Below are positions 9,681 through 18,557 of a stretch of DNA of 36,126 nt, piece after piece (within the stretch, counting starts at the first letter, position 1; every line of letters starts with the position of its first letter). Origin of the DNA: Falseniella ignava CCUG 37419. Lineage in GTDB: Bacteria > Bacillota > Bacilli > Lactobacillales > Aerococcaceae. The notes under the pieces were generated by a model. It saw nothing but the letters and a program-made list of their open reading frames with translations, was not told where the DNA came from and did no database searches. Location of the stretch: NCBI RefSeq assembly GCF_000301055.1, contig NZ_JH932301.1, positions 493,115-529,240 of the forward strand. Direction: 5' to 3'. Made by a program: the position numbers and the translations under genes.

Positions 9681-10553
9681 ATGCATATCAAATTTCGAGA
9701 AGTTGGTTACTCAGTCCATAATCCTATCTTAAAAGATATAGACTTAGCATTTCAACCAGGCACAATTGTTGCATTAGTTGCTCCTAATGGGATGGGGAAA
9801 TCTACATTATTTAAAGGGATTATGAATAGCTTAGTTAATGTAAAAGGAGATATATGTTTACAAAATCATAATTATAATTATCCACTGACTGAAGGCAATC
9901 GCGTTGATATTTATCAACAGATATCTTTAATGGTTGATCAGAAAGATTTAATTGGTTACAAAACGGGTCGAGAACATATTAATTTTGCAAGACAGAATTG
10001 GAATAGTCAGATATTATCAGATGAAGTGATTGATTTGTTGAAGATGAGTGATTATGTTGATAAGAAAGTCTCTCAATACTCATTAGGGATGAAACAACGT
10101 TTATGCTTAGCGATGCAATTAGCGACCGACACTCCTATAATGCTGATGGATGAAGTGATGAATTCATTAGATATCGTGAATGTTGATTTGATATCAAATA
10201 TTCTAATTAATTTAAGAGAGCAAGGAAAAATTATTATCATAGCGTCTCACTTATTAGATAATCTTTCATTGTATTCAGATACGGTTATATTTATTAAGAG
10301 TAAGGATGAAATAATTCAAATTGATACCGATAAACTAGAAAAAATATTAACCCTATTTATGCGAAAAAATCACACATTGTCTAAGACTTTTGAGAAAGCA
10401 CTTTTTTCTGAACCATTCAAGAACAAATTCCAAATTAATATCGATCAGATTACAATGGATGATATTGTTGAATATATGAATCATCCAATGATTCGAACCG
10501 TATCAGTCGGAGATAAGAGTATTACAGACTACTATCATGAATTTTACCTTTAA
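9681..10553 (+). CDS. ABC transporter ATPase, probable LanF-like immunity component
   Basis: A 290-aa ATP-binding subunit that would power the two flanking permeases. Visible motifs are Walker A APNGMGKST (about 36-44), signature YSLGMKQRLCLAM and Walker B IMLMDEVMNSLD. The usual Pro after the catalytic Glu is replaced by Val. The C-terminal 70 residues form the small extra domain seen in BcrA/LanF-like proteins. It has a strong AAAGGAGG site and sits between two permeases of similar design, which suggests a heteromeric pump. Immunity is inferred from cluster context; the ATPase family itself is certain. Confidence 0.85.
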   Translation: MHIKFREVGYSVHNPILKDIDLAFQPGTIVALVAPNGMGKSTLFKGIMNSLVNVKGDICLQNHNYNYPLTEGNRVDIYQQISLMVDQKDLIGYKTGREHINFARQNWNSQILSDEVIDLLKMSDYVDKKVSQYSLGMKQRLCLAMQLATDTPIMLMDEVMNSLDIVNVDLISNILINLREQGKIIIIASHLLDNLSLYSDTVIFIKSKDEIIQIDTDKLEKILTLFMRKNHTLSKTFEKALFSEPFKNKFQINIDQITMDDIVEYMNHPMIRTVSVGDKSITDYYHEFYL

Positions 10554-10597
10554 TAATACAAGAAAATAGTGAGCGATTATAGAGCGAGGAGAATGAA

Positions 10598-11800
10598 ATG
10601 ATAAAGTTTTTAAACAATAGGATATATTGGTTTCTCTGGGTGGGGACTTTTTTACTATTATCGTTTACTCTGTGGCTAAGTTTAAATAAGATATCAGTGG
10701 AAAGTCATATTCAAGAAATTGAGCGACTATTATACCAAGTAGATCATTATACGGATATATTAAAACAAGACGAAATATTGCTAGTAGAAAGTCAAAATTC
10801 AGATGCCGATGTAGCAATGAGTGAACAACCAGGTTTTGATTATGAAGCATGGGGAGTAGACGAAATGGAGAGCATCAAGTACAATTTGGAAGAGCTTCAA
10901 ACGATACGTAAGTATTTGAATTCTATGAACGAGCAACTGAAACATAGTAATTCTTTCACGGATCGTTATCATCTTTCTAACTACTACTATCATCAGAAAT
11001 TAAACAGTCTAAAATTTCGAGGAGATTTAAGAAGTGAGAAATCATTCTTAATACGTTTAGGAACTCTGAATTTATTAGAGCATGAGTCAATAGCTCAATA
11101 TATTACAGAATCAAAATTATCAGAAGAGAAGTTTATTAGCTTAAAATCCAACCAACATTTTATCACCTTAGTAGCATCAATATATATATTAATCCCATTA
11201 TTAATTTTAAGTACAGAAAACAATTTTCTAAGTCGTTATAAAACATCATTATATAAGTACTTGCCTGAAAAATATAATAAATTATTACTATCTTTTAGTT
11301 TACCTAAAATTATTAGAGTCTGGGCATTTGCGATATTCTTTAGAATTGTCTTTTATATCATGAGTTATTTCATGTTAAATATATGGCCGATATATGGAAT
11401 TATACCTATTAGTGTTCAAGGGTCAATTAGCTTATTGAATGTGACGATTGTTTTCTTGATTTACATTGTTTTGTTAACTTTAATAACGATGATTGCTTTA
11501 CTAATTAATGATATAACGCATTATTTTATTTCAGATAATATCTTTTCAATTATAGTCTCATCCATATTAATATTCTTAACAATATTCCAATTGATACCAA
11601 GAATATTAATGTTTATGGAACGCTGGGTCACGTTACCTTTCTGGACTCATACGATGTCGATTGATAGATTAAATCTCGAAGTGGGTGTGCCGTCTTCTTT
11701 AGATAACATATTAATATATATAGTATTTTTAGTCCTTATTGCGACAGTCCTTATTGTTATTCATAAATACTTATGGCAAAGAGCAGTATTTAGAAATTAA
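10598..11800 (+). CDS. ABC transporter permease, second subunit (LanE/G-like)
   Basis: A 400-aa membrane protein of the same plan as the gene at 8400: N-terminal helix (about 11-30), an extracellular and partly coiled-coil domain to about residue 185, then about five helices to the C-terminus. It starts at an ATG after GAGGAG and follows the ATPase by 44 bp. It probably pairs with the 8400 permease in one pump. No protease or peptidase motif is visible that could make it the leader peptidase. Confidence 0.7.
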   Translation: MIKFLNNRIYWFLWVGTFLLLSFTLWLSLNKISVESHIQEIERLLYQVDHYTDILKQDEILLVESQNSDADVAMSEQPGFDYEAWGVDEMESIKYNLEELQTIRKYLNSMNEQLKHSNSFTDRYHLSNYYYHQKLNSLKFRGDLRSEKSFLIRLGTLNLLEHESIAQYITESKLSEEKFISLKSNQHFITLVASIYILIPLLILSTENNFLSRYKTSLYKYLPEKYNKLLLSFSLPKIIRVWAFAIFFRIVFYIMSYFMLNIWPIYGIIPISVQGSISLLNVTIVFLIYIVLLTLITMIALLINDITHYFISDNIFSIIVSSILIFLTIFQLIPRILMFMERWVTLPFWTHTMSIDRLNLEVGVPSSLDNILIYIVFLVLIATVLIVIHKYLWQRAVFRN

Positions 11801-11864
11801 AATCCAATAAAGCTAGATTCGTAATTGAGATACTTAAAATATTTAGAGAAAGGAGGAAAGTGAT

Positions 11865-12059
11865 GTGAAATTTGAAATTGAATTTTACAGGAGTAGTAAT
11901 GAAAACACTAATCAGACTGTGATTACTTTACAAACTCCAGGATGTACATATACATTAGACTGCAATGACCCAGATCCATATAAGACGACTAGTCTGGTTT
12001 GTACAAAGCCAAGGAATAATATATGTAGAATAAATCCTAATTCAATTGACAACAAATAG
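11865..12059 (+). CDS. lanA: Candidate class I lanthipeptide precursor peptide
   Basis: A 64-aa peptide that starts at GTG behind a near-perfect AGGAGGAAAG site. Residues F3-E4-I5-E6 resemble the F-(N/D)-L-(D/E) box that LanB recognises. The C-terminal part has four Cys (27, 33, 46, 54), each preceded by Thr or Ser, so up to four thioether rings are possible. T24-P25-G26-C27 matches the second ring of nisin-type peptides, but the residue before it is Gln where nisin has the Cys closing ring A. The tail NPNSIDNK is long and polar. It is the last gene of the cluster, whereas lanA is usually first. A cut after Gln17 would leave a 47-residue core; that site is a guess. No other small Cys/Thr-rich ORF is found in the cluster. 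Confidence 0.8.
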   Translation: MKFEIEFYRSSNENTNQTVITLQTPGCTYTLDCNDPDPYKTTSLVCTKPRNNICRINPNSIDNK

Positions 12060-12090
12060 AATTTGAGTATTGTTTTTGTTTTCGACTATA

Positions 12091-12117
12091 TTGATAGTGT
12101 AAAGACTGTAGTATAAT
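12091..12117 (+). promoter_or_regulatory. Candidate promoter upstream of the structured element
   Basis: TTGATA (12091-12096) and a perfect TATAAT (12112-12117) are separated by 15 bp, which is short. Transcription from here would enter the folded region at 12161. Confidence 0.4.
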
Positions 12118-12160
12118 GTTGTGAAAATAGTATTGTGACAAAAATATTTTTTGATACTTC

Positions 12161-12408
12161 AAAACGAACAATGATTATCTATAATGCACCGCCCCGAGCC
12201 AAAGTCTCGGGAGTTGCCCAGGTATGATGAGGGACTAAGATTTCCTTTGTGAATCTTAGTCCCTCACATGCGTTAGCTTCAATGGTTAAAAGTTAAAGCT
12301 CTAAACCATTGATATGCGACGCTACGCATAAACAGTCTGTAATGAGTAAACTCATAACAGACTGTTTTAAGTCCATGCATACTCCTTCTGATAATCATTG
12401 TTCGTTTT
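12161..12408 (+). ncRNA. Highly structured element: possible ncRNA or miniature mobile element
   Basis: A perfect 19-bp inverted repeat (12161-12179 with 12390-12408, containing CGAACAATGATTATC) closes a 210-nt region packed with further helices. These are CCCGAG/CTCGGG (12193-12211), a perfect 15-bp hairpin (12228-12242 with 12252-12266), ATGCG-TAGC with GCTACGCAT around an inner CAATGGTT/AACCATTG hairpin, and an 11+5-bp hairpin (12330-12367) with a TAAA loop. T-run bases follow the closing helix. No ORF fits. I do not recognise a known RNA class. A transcribed multibranch RNA and a MITE with terminal inverted repeats are both possible; no clear target duplication is seen. Strand is assumed from the candidate promoter. 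Confidence 0.5.
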
Positions 12409-12411
12409 TCG

Positions 12412-12448
12412 TATCCGCAAAATATTACTTTACAATGTTTTGCGGATA
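12412..12448. repeat. Long inverted repeat (hairpin)
   Basis: TATCCGCAAAA (12412-12422) pairs perfectly with TTTTGCGGATA (12438-12448), and four weaker pairs extend inward. There is no T-run on the plus side. It lies between the structured element and the convergent thioredoxin gene, and could end transcription or belong to the element. Confidence 0.55.
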
Positions 12449-12532
12449 ATAATTGAATTATTCTTTATAATTTTTTCTCCAGTAACTATTACACAACTAA
12501 TATCACAGTCCCAAATAAGTTGCCATTACGAA

Positions 12533-13210
12533 TTATTCGGCAAGTAATGTCTCAACAATCTCATTCAGTTGACTGTCAGTCAGCATTCCGACAATCCGTT
12601 CCGATTCACCACGTCTATTAATTACGTAGGTCGTAGGTAACGTCACGATACCTAACTGGATTTGACTTTTCAAATCTGGGTCGAAATAGACCGGTAATTG
12701 CAAGTTCTGTTCACGTAAGAATTGATTCGCAGCCTCAATTGTCTCCGTCGGACGTGACCCAGTGGCATTTAACATAATGAAGTCAATTTCGTCTTTGTGC
12801 TGATCGTATTGCGATTGGAAATAAGGCATTTCTTTGATACATGGCGGACACCAACTCGCCCAGAAGTTAATAATCGCCGGCTTGTCAATCAAATCATGAA
12901 GTTGAACCATGTTACCGAACGCATCACGCATCTCTAAGTTCGGGAAATCAATGACAACATCGTCTACTTGCTCCGCTTCCGTATTCTCTTCAGCGTCCTG
13001 ACTGCTGTCTGCTTCTTCATTAACTTCTGACTCTGCTATCGTTGTCTCTACCATCGTCGTCTCTACTTCAACAGTTGTCTGCGTGACCTCACTCTCGCTA
13101 GGGGTTTGATTCGTCTGAAGTGCCTTATCAGGCTGTACATAATAATTAATCCCACCTGCAACAACAAGTATTAGAACCAATCCGAGAATTAATCCAATAA
13201 ATTTTTTCAT
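12533..13210 (-). CDS. Extracytoplasmic thioredoxin-like protein (TlpA/ResA type)
   Basis: Membrane-anchored thiol-disulfide reductase. Residues 1-25 form a signal anchor without a lipobox Cys. Residues 30-85 are a Thr/Glu-rich linker, and from about 86 there is a TlpA-like thioredoxin fold with the active site WASWCPPC (C121, C124) and the cis-Pro motif LPTTYVI. It lies 13 bp downstream of ccdA on the same strand, so the two form an operon: CcdA would carry electrons across the membrane to keep this protein reduced. Comparable pairs in streptococci repair methionine sulfoxide reductases or other exported thiol proteins; the target here is not visible. Confidence 0.88.
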   Translation of the reverse strand: MKKFIGLILGLVLILVVAGGINYYVQPDKALQTNQTPSESEVTQTTVEVETTMVETTIAESEVNEEADSSQDAEENTEAEQVDDVVIDFPNLEMRDAFGNMVQLHDLIDKPAIINFWASWCPPCIKEMPYFQSQYDQHKDEIDFIMLNATGSRPTETIEAANQFLREQNLQLPVYFDPDLKSQIQLGIVTLPTTYVINRRGESERIVGMLTDSQLNEIVETLLAE

Positions 13211-13222
13211 AATCGATCCTTT

Positions 13223-13876
13223 CTAAACAGGAATAAGATAATAAATATATCCAGTTGCTACACTAATCCCAAATAAAATTAGTAATATTGCCGACACAAT
13301 TTGAATTTGGCGCATATACTTTTTTAATTGATTAAACAATTGCTTACTCTCTTCAATTAACATCGCACTAAGAATAAATGGAATACCTAGACCTAAAGAA
13401 TACATCACTAACATCATTACAGATTCCAAATAGTGGCTAGAGGTCATTGATACTGCCAAGGCTGAAGCTAGATAAATTCCAACACAAGGTGACCAACTCA
13501 CGGCAAAGATAAGACCTAGAACAAAACTATTTATTTTATCAGCATTTTGAATATTTGCTCCCCCAAACAGTCGATGAGTGACGCGATTCTCAAATAGAAC
13601 ATCAATTCCAAATAAAATCAATAAACTGCCCGCAATAATATTAATGGTCGTTCGATGAATCAATAAAAAATGACCGATTGTATTTAGGAATAAGCTGAAC
13701 GCGATAAATACGATTGAAAAACCAAGAACAAATAACGCTGCCTCTTTAACAGTGCTTTTGCTATCATCTTGTGATTTCATCGACCCAAAATACGTTAAGT
13801 AAATGGGAATTAAAGGCAAGATACAAGGAGATATAAATGTTAAAATCCCCTCAATGAACAGCATAAAGTAAATCAT
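13223..13876 (-). CDS. ccdA: CcdA-type thiol-disulfide transmembrane transporter
   Basis: Passes reducing power from cytoplasmic thioredoxin across the membrane. Six hydrophobic helices and the two conserved Cys motifs ISPCILPLIP (near the N-terminus) and SWSPCVGIYL (mid-protein) identify the CcdA/DsbD membrane domain. The frame opens at an ATG at 13906 without a ribosome site. I prefer the ATG at 13876 (MIYFMLFIEG), which follows AAAGTGAG and gives the usual N-terminus just before the first helix. It is the first gene of a two-gene operon with the thioredoxin-like gene. Confidence 0.88.
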   Translation of the reverse strand: MIYFMLFIEGILTFISPCILPLIPIYLTYFGSMKSQDDSKSTVKEAALFVLGFSIVFIAFSLFLNTIGHFLLIHRTTINIIAGSLLILFGIDVLFENRVTHRLFGGANIQNADKINSFVLGLIFAVSWSPCVGIYLASALAVSMTSSHYLESVMMLVMYSLGLGIPFILSAMLIEESKQLFNQLKKYMRQIQIVSAILLILFGISVATGYIYYLIPV

Positions 13877-14026
13877 AATTCGCTCACTTTCTTTAATTTT
13901 TTTCATTATGACATAGATTCAACTCTAACTCCAAAGACTATGCTTTATCCAAGGCGTCACTTCACAATTTGAGCGCATTATTCCACAATAGAATAGATGA
14001 AATTATGTATTTAAATGAGGGGTATT

Positions 14027-14763
14027 ATGAATCACAATCAAGAAGCCACACGTTTTGATCGGATCAAAATTATAGTTGAGCAAGACGGACTACAAAATTT
14101 GACAGACGCTACAGTGATGGTCCTAGGGCTCGGAGGGGTCGGTTCATCATGTGTCGAAGCTCTAGCGAGGGGCGGGGTCGGGAGATTAATTGTCATCGAT
14201 AGCGATATTGTAGAAATTACTAATATTAATCGCCAAGCGATTGCATTTGAATCGACGATTGGACTCCCCAAAGCCGATGTGATGACAGCAAAGATTCACC
14301 AAATTAATCCTAACTGTCATGTTATTGCAGAGCAAGTGGAAATCTCACCAGAGAACTGTGCCGATGTATTCAGTCAATACCCAAAGCCAGATTATGTGAT
14401 TGAATGTATTGATTCAGTGCTCGCTAAATCTTATATTGCTGCGTGGTGTCAGGCTCACGATATACCGATTGTTGCTTCGATGGGAGCTGCTAACAAAATG
14501 GATCCAATGCAACTTACCTTTGCGGACATAAGACAAACGATGAACTGCCCACTCTCACGTAAAATGCTCGAAGAATATCGTAAACGCGGGGTCGAACATT
14601 TAGATGTCTTATTCTCAAAAGAATTACCGAAAAAAAGAATCCTATCAGTTCAAGTCGGGCTCATACATTAGGCACCATGTCTTACATGCCTCCAATAATG
14701 GGGCAAATGTTAGCTAGTTTTGTTATTCGTCGTCTTGTCGCTCAAGATAGCAAGGAGGTGTGA
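14027..14763 (+). pseudogene. tcdA: tcdA-like gene with frameshifts (tRNA t6A cyclase/dehydratase)
   Basis: The first about 200 codons read as a ThiF/E1-like enzyme: GLGGVGSSC nucleotide loop, DSDIVEITNINRQ, DYVIECIDS and GAANKMDP. In the family it converts t6A37 of tRNA to its cyclic form. After residues FSKELPKK the frame is lost near an A-run at about 14630 and stops at 14671. The expected ending (LGTMSYMPPIMGQM and on to the stop at 14761-14763) continues in another frame, so about two indels are needed. An intact paralogue lies at 27030, by eye about 60 percent identical, so this is not a recent copy. The start is the ATG at 14027 behind GAGGGG; the upstream in-frame ATG at 14015 lacks a site. 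Confidence 0.85.
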
Positions 14764-14765
14764 GA

Positions 14766-15314
14766 ATGCCAACGTTATTGGACACCCATTACCATTTAGA
14801 TTTTATCCCATCATTGGCTAAGCAAGTGGACTTCGTACAGCATAGGCACCAAGGCAATAAAGGTATTGTAGCTCAGACGGTATTGCCTTCGAAATTTGCT
14901 GCCCTGAGCCAGACTTTGGATGAATTTGGTGGATCTCAACCGCTCCTATCGCTTGAATATCATCCTTGGTGGATTCCGTCGGGAAGTCAGCAAGAAGAAG
15001 AAGAAATGGAACGATTCAATCAATACATTCACCAGACGCATTTAATTGGTGAGATTGGCTTAGATTATAGCCCGAAACGCATCGCCGAAGTCCCGGCATC
15101 ATTACAGAATCAAATATTCACGCAATTGTTGGAGACTGATCTGCCCGAATCGATAGCCGATCAGTCATTACAAGTAGAGGATTATATTCGGATGCATCAA
15201 GAAAGTATGCAGACGACGCTGGAAGCATTAATACAATCACTTGGTGAGGATATTATTGAGACGATTCAACACACACAGCAAGCTCTATATCACTATCCGT
15301 CATCGATTGAATAA
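14766..15314 (+). pseudogene. TatD-family hydrolase with large internal deletion
   Basis: It starts at an ATG behind AAGGAGG, overlapping the end of the broken tcdA. The N-terminal part DTHYHLDF (metal-binding HxH), TVLPSKF, EYHPWWIP and GEIGLD matches the intact paralogue at 27772. After QNQIFTQ the sequence jumps straight to LLETDLPE, which in the paralogue lies about 90 residues further on, so the middle of the barrel with further metal ligands is missing. The deletion is in frame, so a 183-aa product could still be made, but it should not be an active nuclease. The decayed tcdA and tatD sit in the same order as the intact pair. Confidence 0.82.
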
Positions 15315-15370
15315 CACACAGAGCGGATTGAAAATCAATGAAAACGTGTTCTTAGTCTATTTTAGTAAAT

Positions 15371-15401
15371 TTGCCCTTTTTTTATAAAATCATGCTAGAA
15401 T
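15371..15401 (+). promoter_or_regulatory. Extended -10 promoter for the YitT-family gene
   Basis: TGC-TAGAAT (-10 at 15396-15401 with an upstream TG) and TTGCCC (15371-15376) at 19-bp spacing. Transcription would start near 15408, giving a leader of about 270 nt. Confidence 0.5.
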
Positions 15402-15407
15402 ATTTAA

Positions 15408-15631
15408 AGATCGAATATCGATGGAACTGGAAATTTACCAGTCGGTTTATCTGATGCCTAAGTGATTGATTAAGAGCCTGAATAGCGCCTGATGTGGGGT
15501 TATTGAAGGCGATAAAGATGACTAGAAGTTCAGAGTTTTGCCGAATTGAAAATTAGCAAACAAAAAAAGCATCAAATCCATCATAGATTGCCGTACGAGG
15601 ATGACCAACGACATCAGCAGTCTTTTTTTTT
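15408..15631 (+). promoter_or_regulatory. Long structured leader with terminator: possible riboswitch or attenuator
   Basis: The leader contains a hairpin ACTGG/CCAGT (about 15426-15442), a GCCT/AGGC helix (about 15487-15510), and a possible closing helix GAACT (15424-15428)/AGTTC (15527-15531). It ends in a terminator: GATTGC (15586-15591) pairs with GCAGTC (15617-15622), with GATG/CATC inside, followed by nine T (15623-15631). The gene starts 48 bp later, so termination here would block it. I checked by eye against purine, TPP, FMN, SAM, lysine, preQ1, guanidine and THF consensus features and found no match. Confidence 0.5.
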
Positions 15632-15679
15632 GTGTTTTGGAGGCATTTTCGTACTAATAAATAAATTAGGAGTGGAAAT

Positions 15680-16318
15680 GTGTTTAGACGTTTGCTAAGT
15701 AAAGTGTTTTTAAGTAAAGATGAAATGTTAATTGTTGCCATAGGAACGGCGATTATGGCTTTTGGTATTGTGAATGTGCATATTCCGAGCCAAATAACAG
15801 AAGGCGGAATTCTAGGTCTTGTATTATTCTTCTATCGCGTGTTACGCTGGAATCCATCCAGAACGGGATTAGTCCTAGATATGACGTGTTATTTAATCGG
15901 ATTCTCACTATTAGGTAAATCATTTATCAAGCGGGCGGCTCATGCTTCTGTATTTTTCGCATTGTTTTACCGATTCTTCCTATGGATGGGACCTGTGTTG
16001 CCTGACTTGTACCATTTACCCGTTATCGCTGCTATCGTTGGTGGAATATTTATTGGGATTGGATGTGGCCTATGTGTCTCGCAAGGCAGTGCTGCTGGTG
16101 GCGATGATGCGTTAGCCATGGTCATCTCTCGATTAGGTAAATTTTCTATCTCTAGAGCGTATTTATTAACGGATGGTATCGTATTATTACTATCCCTGGC
16201 CTATATTAATCCAGGTCGTCTTATCTTCTCATTTATAACAACGATTGTCTCTTCGCTAATAATCGGACAATTTGAGATTCATTTTCCAAGTTTCTCTTTA
16301 TCTGCCGAGACAGTATAA
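15680..16318 (+). CDS. YitT-family membrane protein
   Basis: A 212-aa integral membrane protein with about five to six helices. VNVHIPSQITEGGILGL near residues 32-48 and GLCVSQGSAAGGDDALAM near 128-145 are the two Gly-rich repeats typical of the YitT/DUF161 family. The C-terminal soluble DUF2179 domain of many YitT proteins is absent, so it is a short form. The start is GTG at 15680 behind TAGGAG; an overlapping ATG at 15678 is out of frame. The function of the family is not established. A long leader with a terminator precedes it and a terminator follows it, so it is a single-gene unit. Confidence 0.8.
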   Translation: MFRRLLSKVFLSKDEMLIVAIGTAIMAFGIVNVHIPSQITEGGILGLVLFFYRVLRWNPSRTGLVLDMTCYLIGFSLLGKSFIKRAAHASVFFALFYRFFLWMGPVLPDLYHLPVIAAIVGGIFIGIGCGLCVSQGSAAGGDDALAMVISRLGKFSISRAYLLTDGIVLLLSLAYINPGRLIFSFITTIVSSLIIGQFEIHFPSFSLSAETV

Positions 16319-16343
16319 TATAGCTAATCAACATAATAACAAT

Positions 16344-16375
16344 AAGCTTCTAGCCGTAATGGTAAGAAGCTTTTT
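16344..16375 (+). terminator. Intrinsic terminator after the YitT-family gene
   Basis: AAGCTTCT (16344-16351) pairs with AGAAGCTT (16365-16372), followed by a T-run. The 230 bp to guaB otherwise holds only AT-rich sequence; I saw no purine riboswitch there. Confidence 0.8.
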
Positions 16376-16536
16376 AATATAACGTTGTATGATTATTAAT
16401 AATATTATTTGTATTCAAGAGATACAAGAATACAAGTTAAGAAAAAGATATTAATATTATAATTATTAGTTAAATAAATTGATTATTTTGAGGTTGAATT
16501 TTATCATTATATTTGGTATTTTATGAATAATTATAA

Positions 16537-18030
<1,494 letters not shown>

Positions 18031-18055
18031 TTCTCAAATAATATTATATGTTAAG

Positions 18056-18082
18056 GTATAACAAGGGTGAGTCTCGTTATAC
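18056..18082. repeat. Hairpin after guaB
   Basis: GTATAAC (18056-18062) and GTTATAC (18076-18082) pair perfectly, with AAG/CTC partly extending the stem. No T-run follows directly. The IS3 end begins seven bases later and its own 13-bp hairpin may do the terminating. Confidence 0.5.
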
Positions 18083-18088
18083 TGTAGT

Positions 18089-18264
18089 GCCCCCAAAAAG
18101 TTGGACCAAAAATCTAACTTTTTGGGGGTGTTTATATTGGCAAAATATAGTTATGAATTTAAACGAAGGATTGTCGAAGAATATTTAGAAGGCGTTGGCA
18201 GTTACAAATATTTGGCAAAAAATATCAGGTTAAAAGTGATAGTACCATACGAAAATGGGTTAAC
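18089..18264 (+). mobile_element. Truncated IS3-family element (left end and start of orfA)
   Basis: CCCCCAAAAAGTT and AACTTTTTGGGGG form a 13-bp inverted repeat at the element end, followed by a TTG-started OrfA reading AKYSYEFKRRIVEEYL. At the A-run near 18220 one base is missing: the expected KYQVKSDSTIRKWVN continues in the other frame. The element stops abruptly near 18264, where transporter sequence begins. The overall ORF 18101-18448 stays open across the join by chance. Confidence 0.8.
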
Positions 18265-18448
18265 TTACCCCATTGAAGCATCTAAAGCGCAAATTGTTGC
18301 TTCGGTTGAGGTGATTGTGGCGACATTAGTCGGTGTGCTCTACTTTAAAGAGTCACTTAATTATGTTAGCCTAATTGGGATTGCGATAATGCTCGCCTCA
18401 ATCGTCTTAATGAATATGCAACCGTCAAGTTCGAACCCAGCATTGTAA
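18265..18448 (+). pseudogene. C-terminal fragment of an EamA/DMT-family transporter
   Basis: About 60 residues, PIEASKAQIVASVEVIVATL followed by VGVLYFKESL and IGIAIMLASIVLMN, match the last two helices of EamA-type drug/metabolite transporters (compare the usual EASKAAxxASLEPVxA motif). The other eight helices are missing and the IS3 remnant sits directly at the break, so the gene was cut by insertion or by an IS-linked deletion. The ORF that joins both parts (115 aa) should not be read as a real protein. Confidence 0.82.
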
Positions 18449-18459
18449 TTGAAACAATC

Positions 18460-18492
18460 ATCCTGCCTGATAATAATTAGGCAGGATTTTTT
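18460..18492 (+). terminator. Intrinsic terminator of the former transporter gene
   Basis: ATCCTGCCT (18460-18468) pairs with AGGCAGGAT (18479-18487), followed by six T. Confidence 0.88.
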
Positions 18493-18520
18493 CATTAGTC
18501 AGCTGTTTTATTGCGAGGCG

Positions 18521-18529
18521 TGGTATAAT
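18521..18529 (+). promoter_or_regulatory. Extended -10 promoter of pyrR
   Basis: TGG-TATAAT at 18521-18529 with the extended -10 TG; no good -35 at 17 bp. The transcript would begin about 20 bases before the GTG start, leaving little room for a PyrR-binding attenuator. Confidence 0.5.
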
Positions 18530-18557
18530 TGAGGTGAAATTGAAAGGGGGAATCTAG

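Noticed and set aside
12161-12448. 6S RNA, tmRNA, SRP RNA or RNase P RNA
   Set aside because: The helix arrangement and conserved bases of these RNAs are not present.
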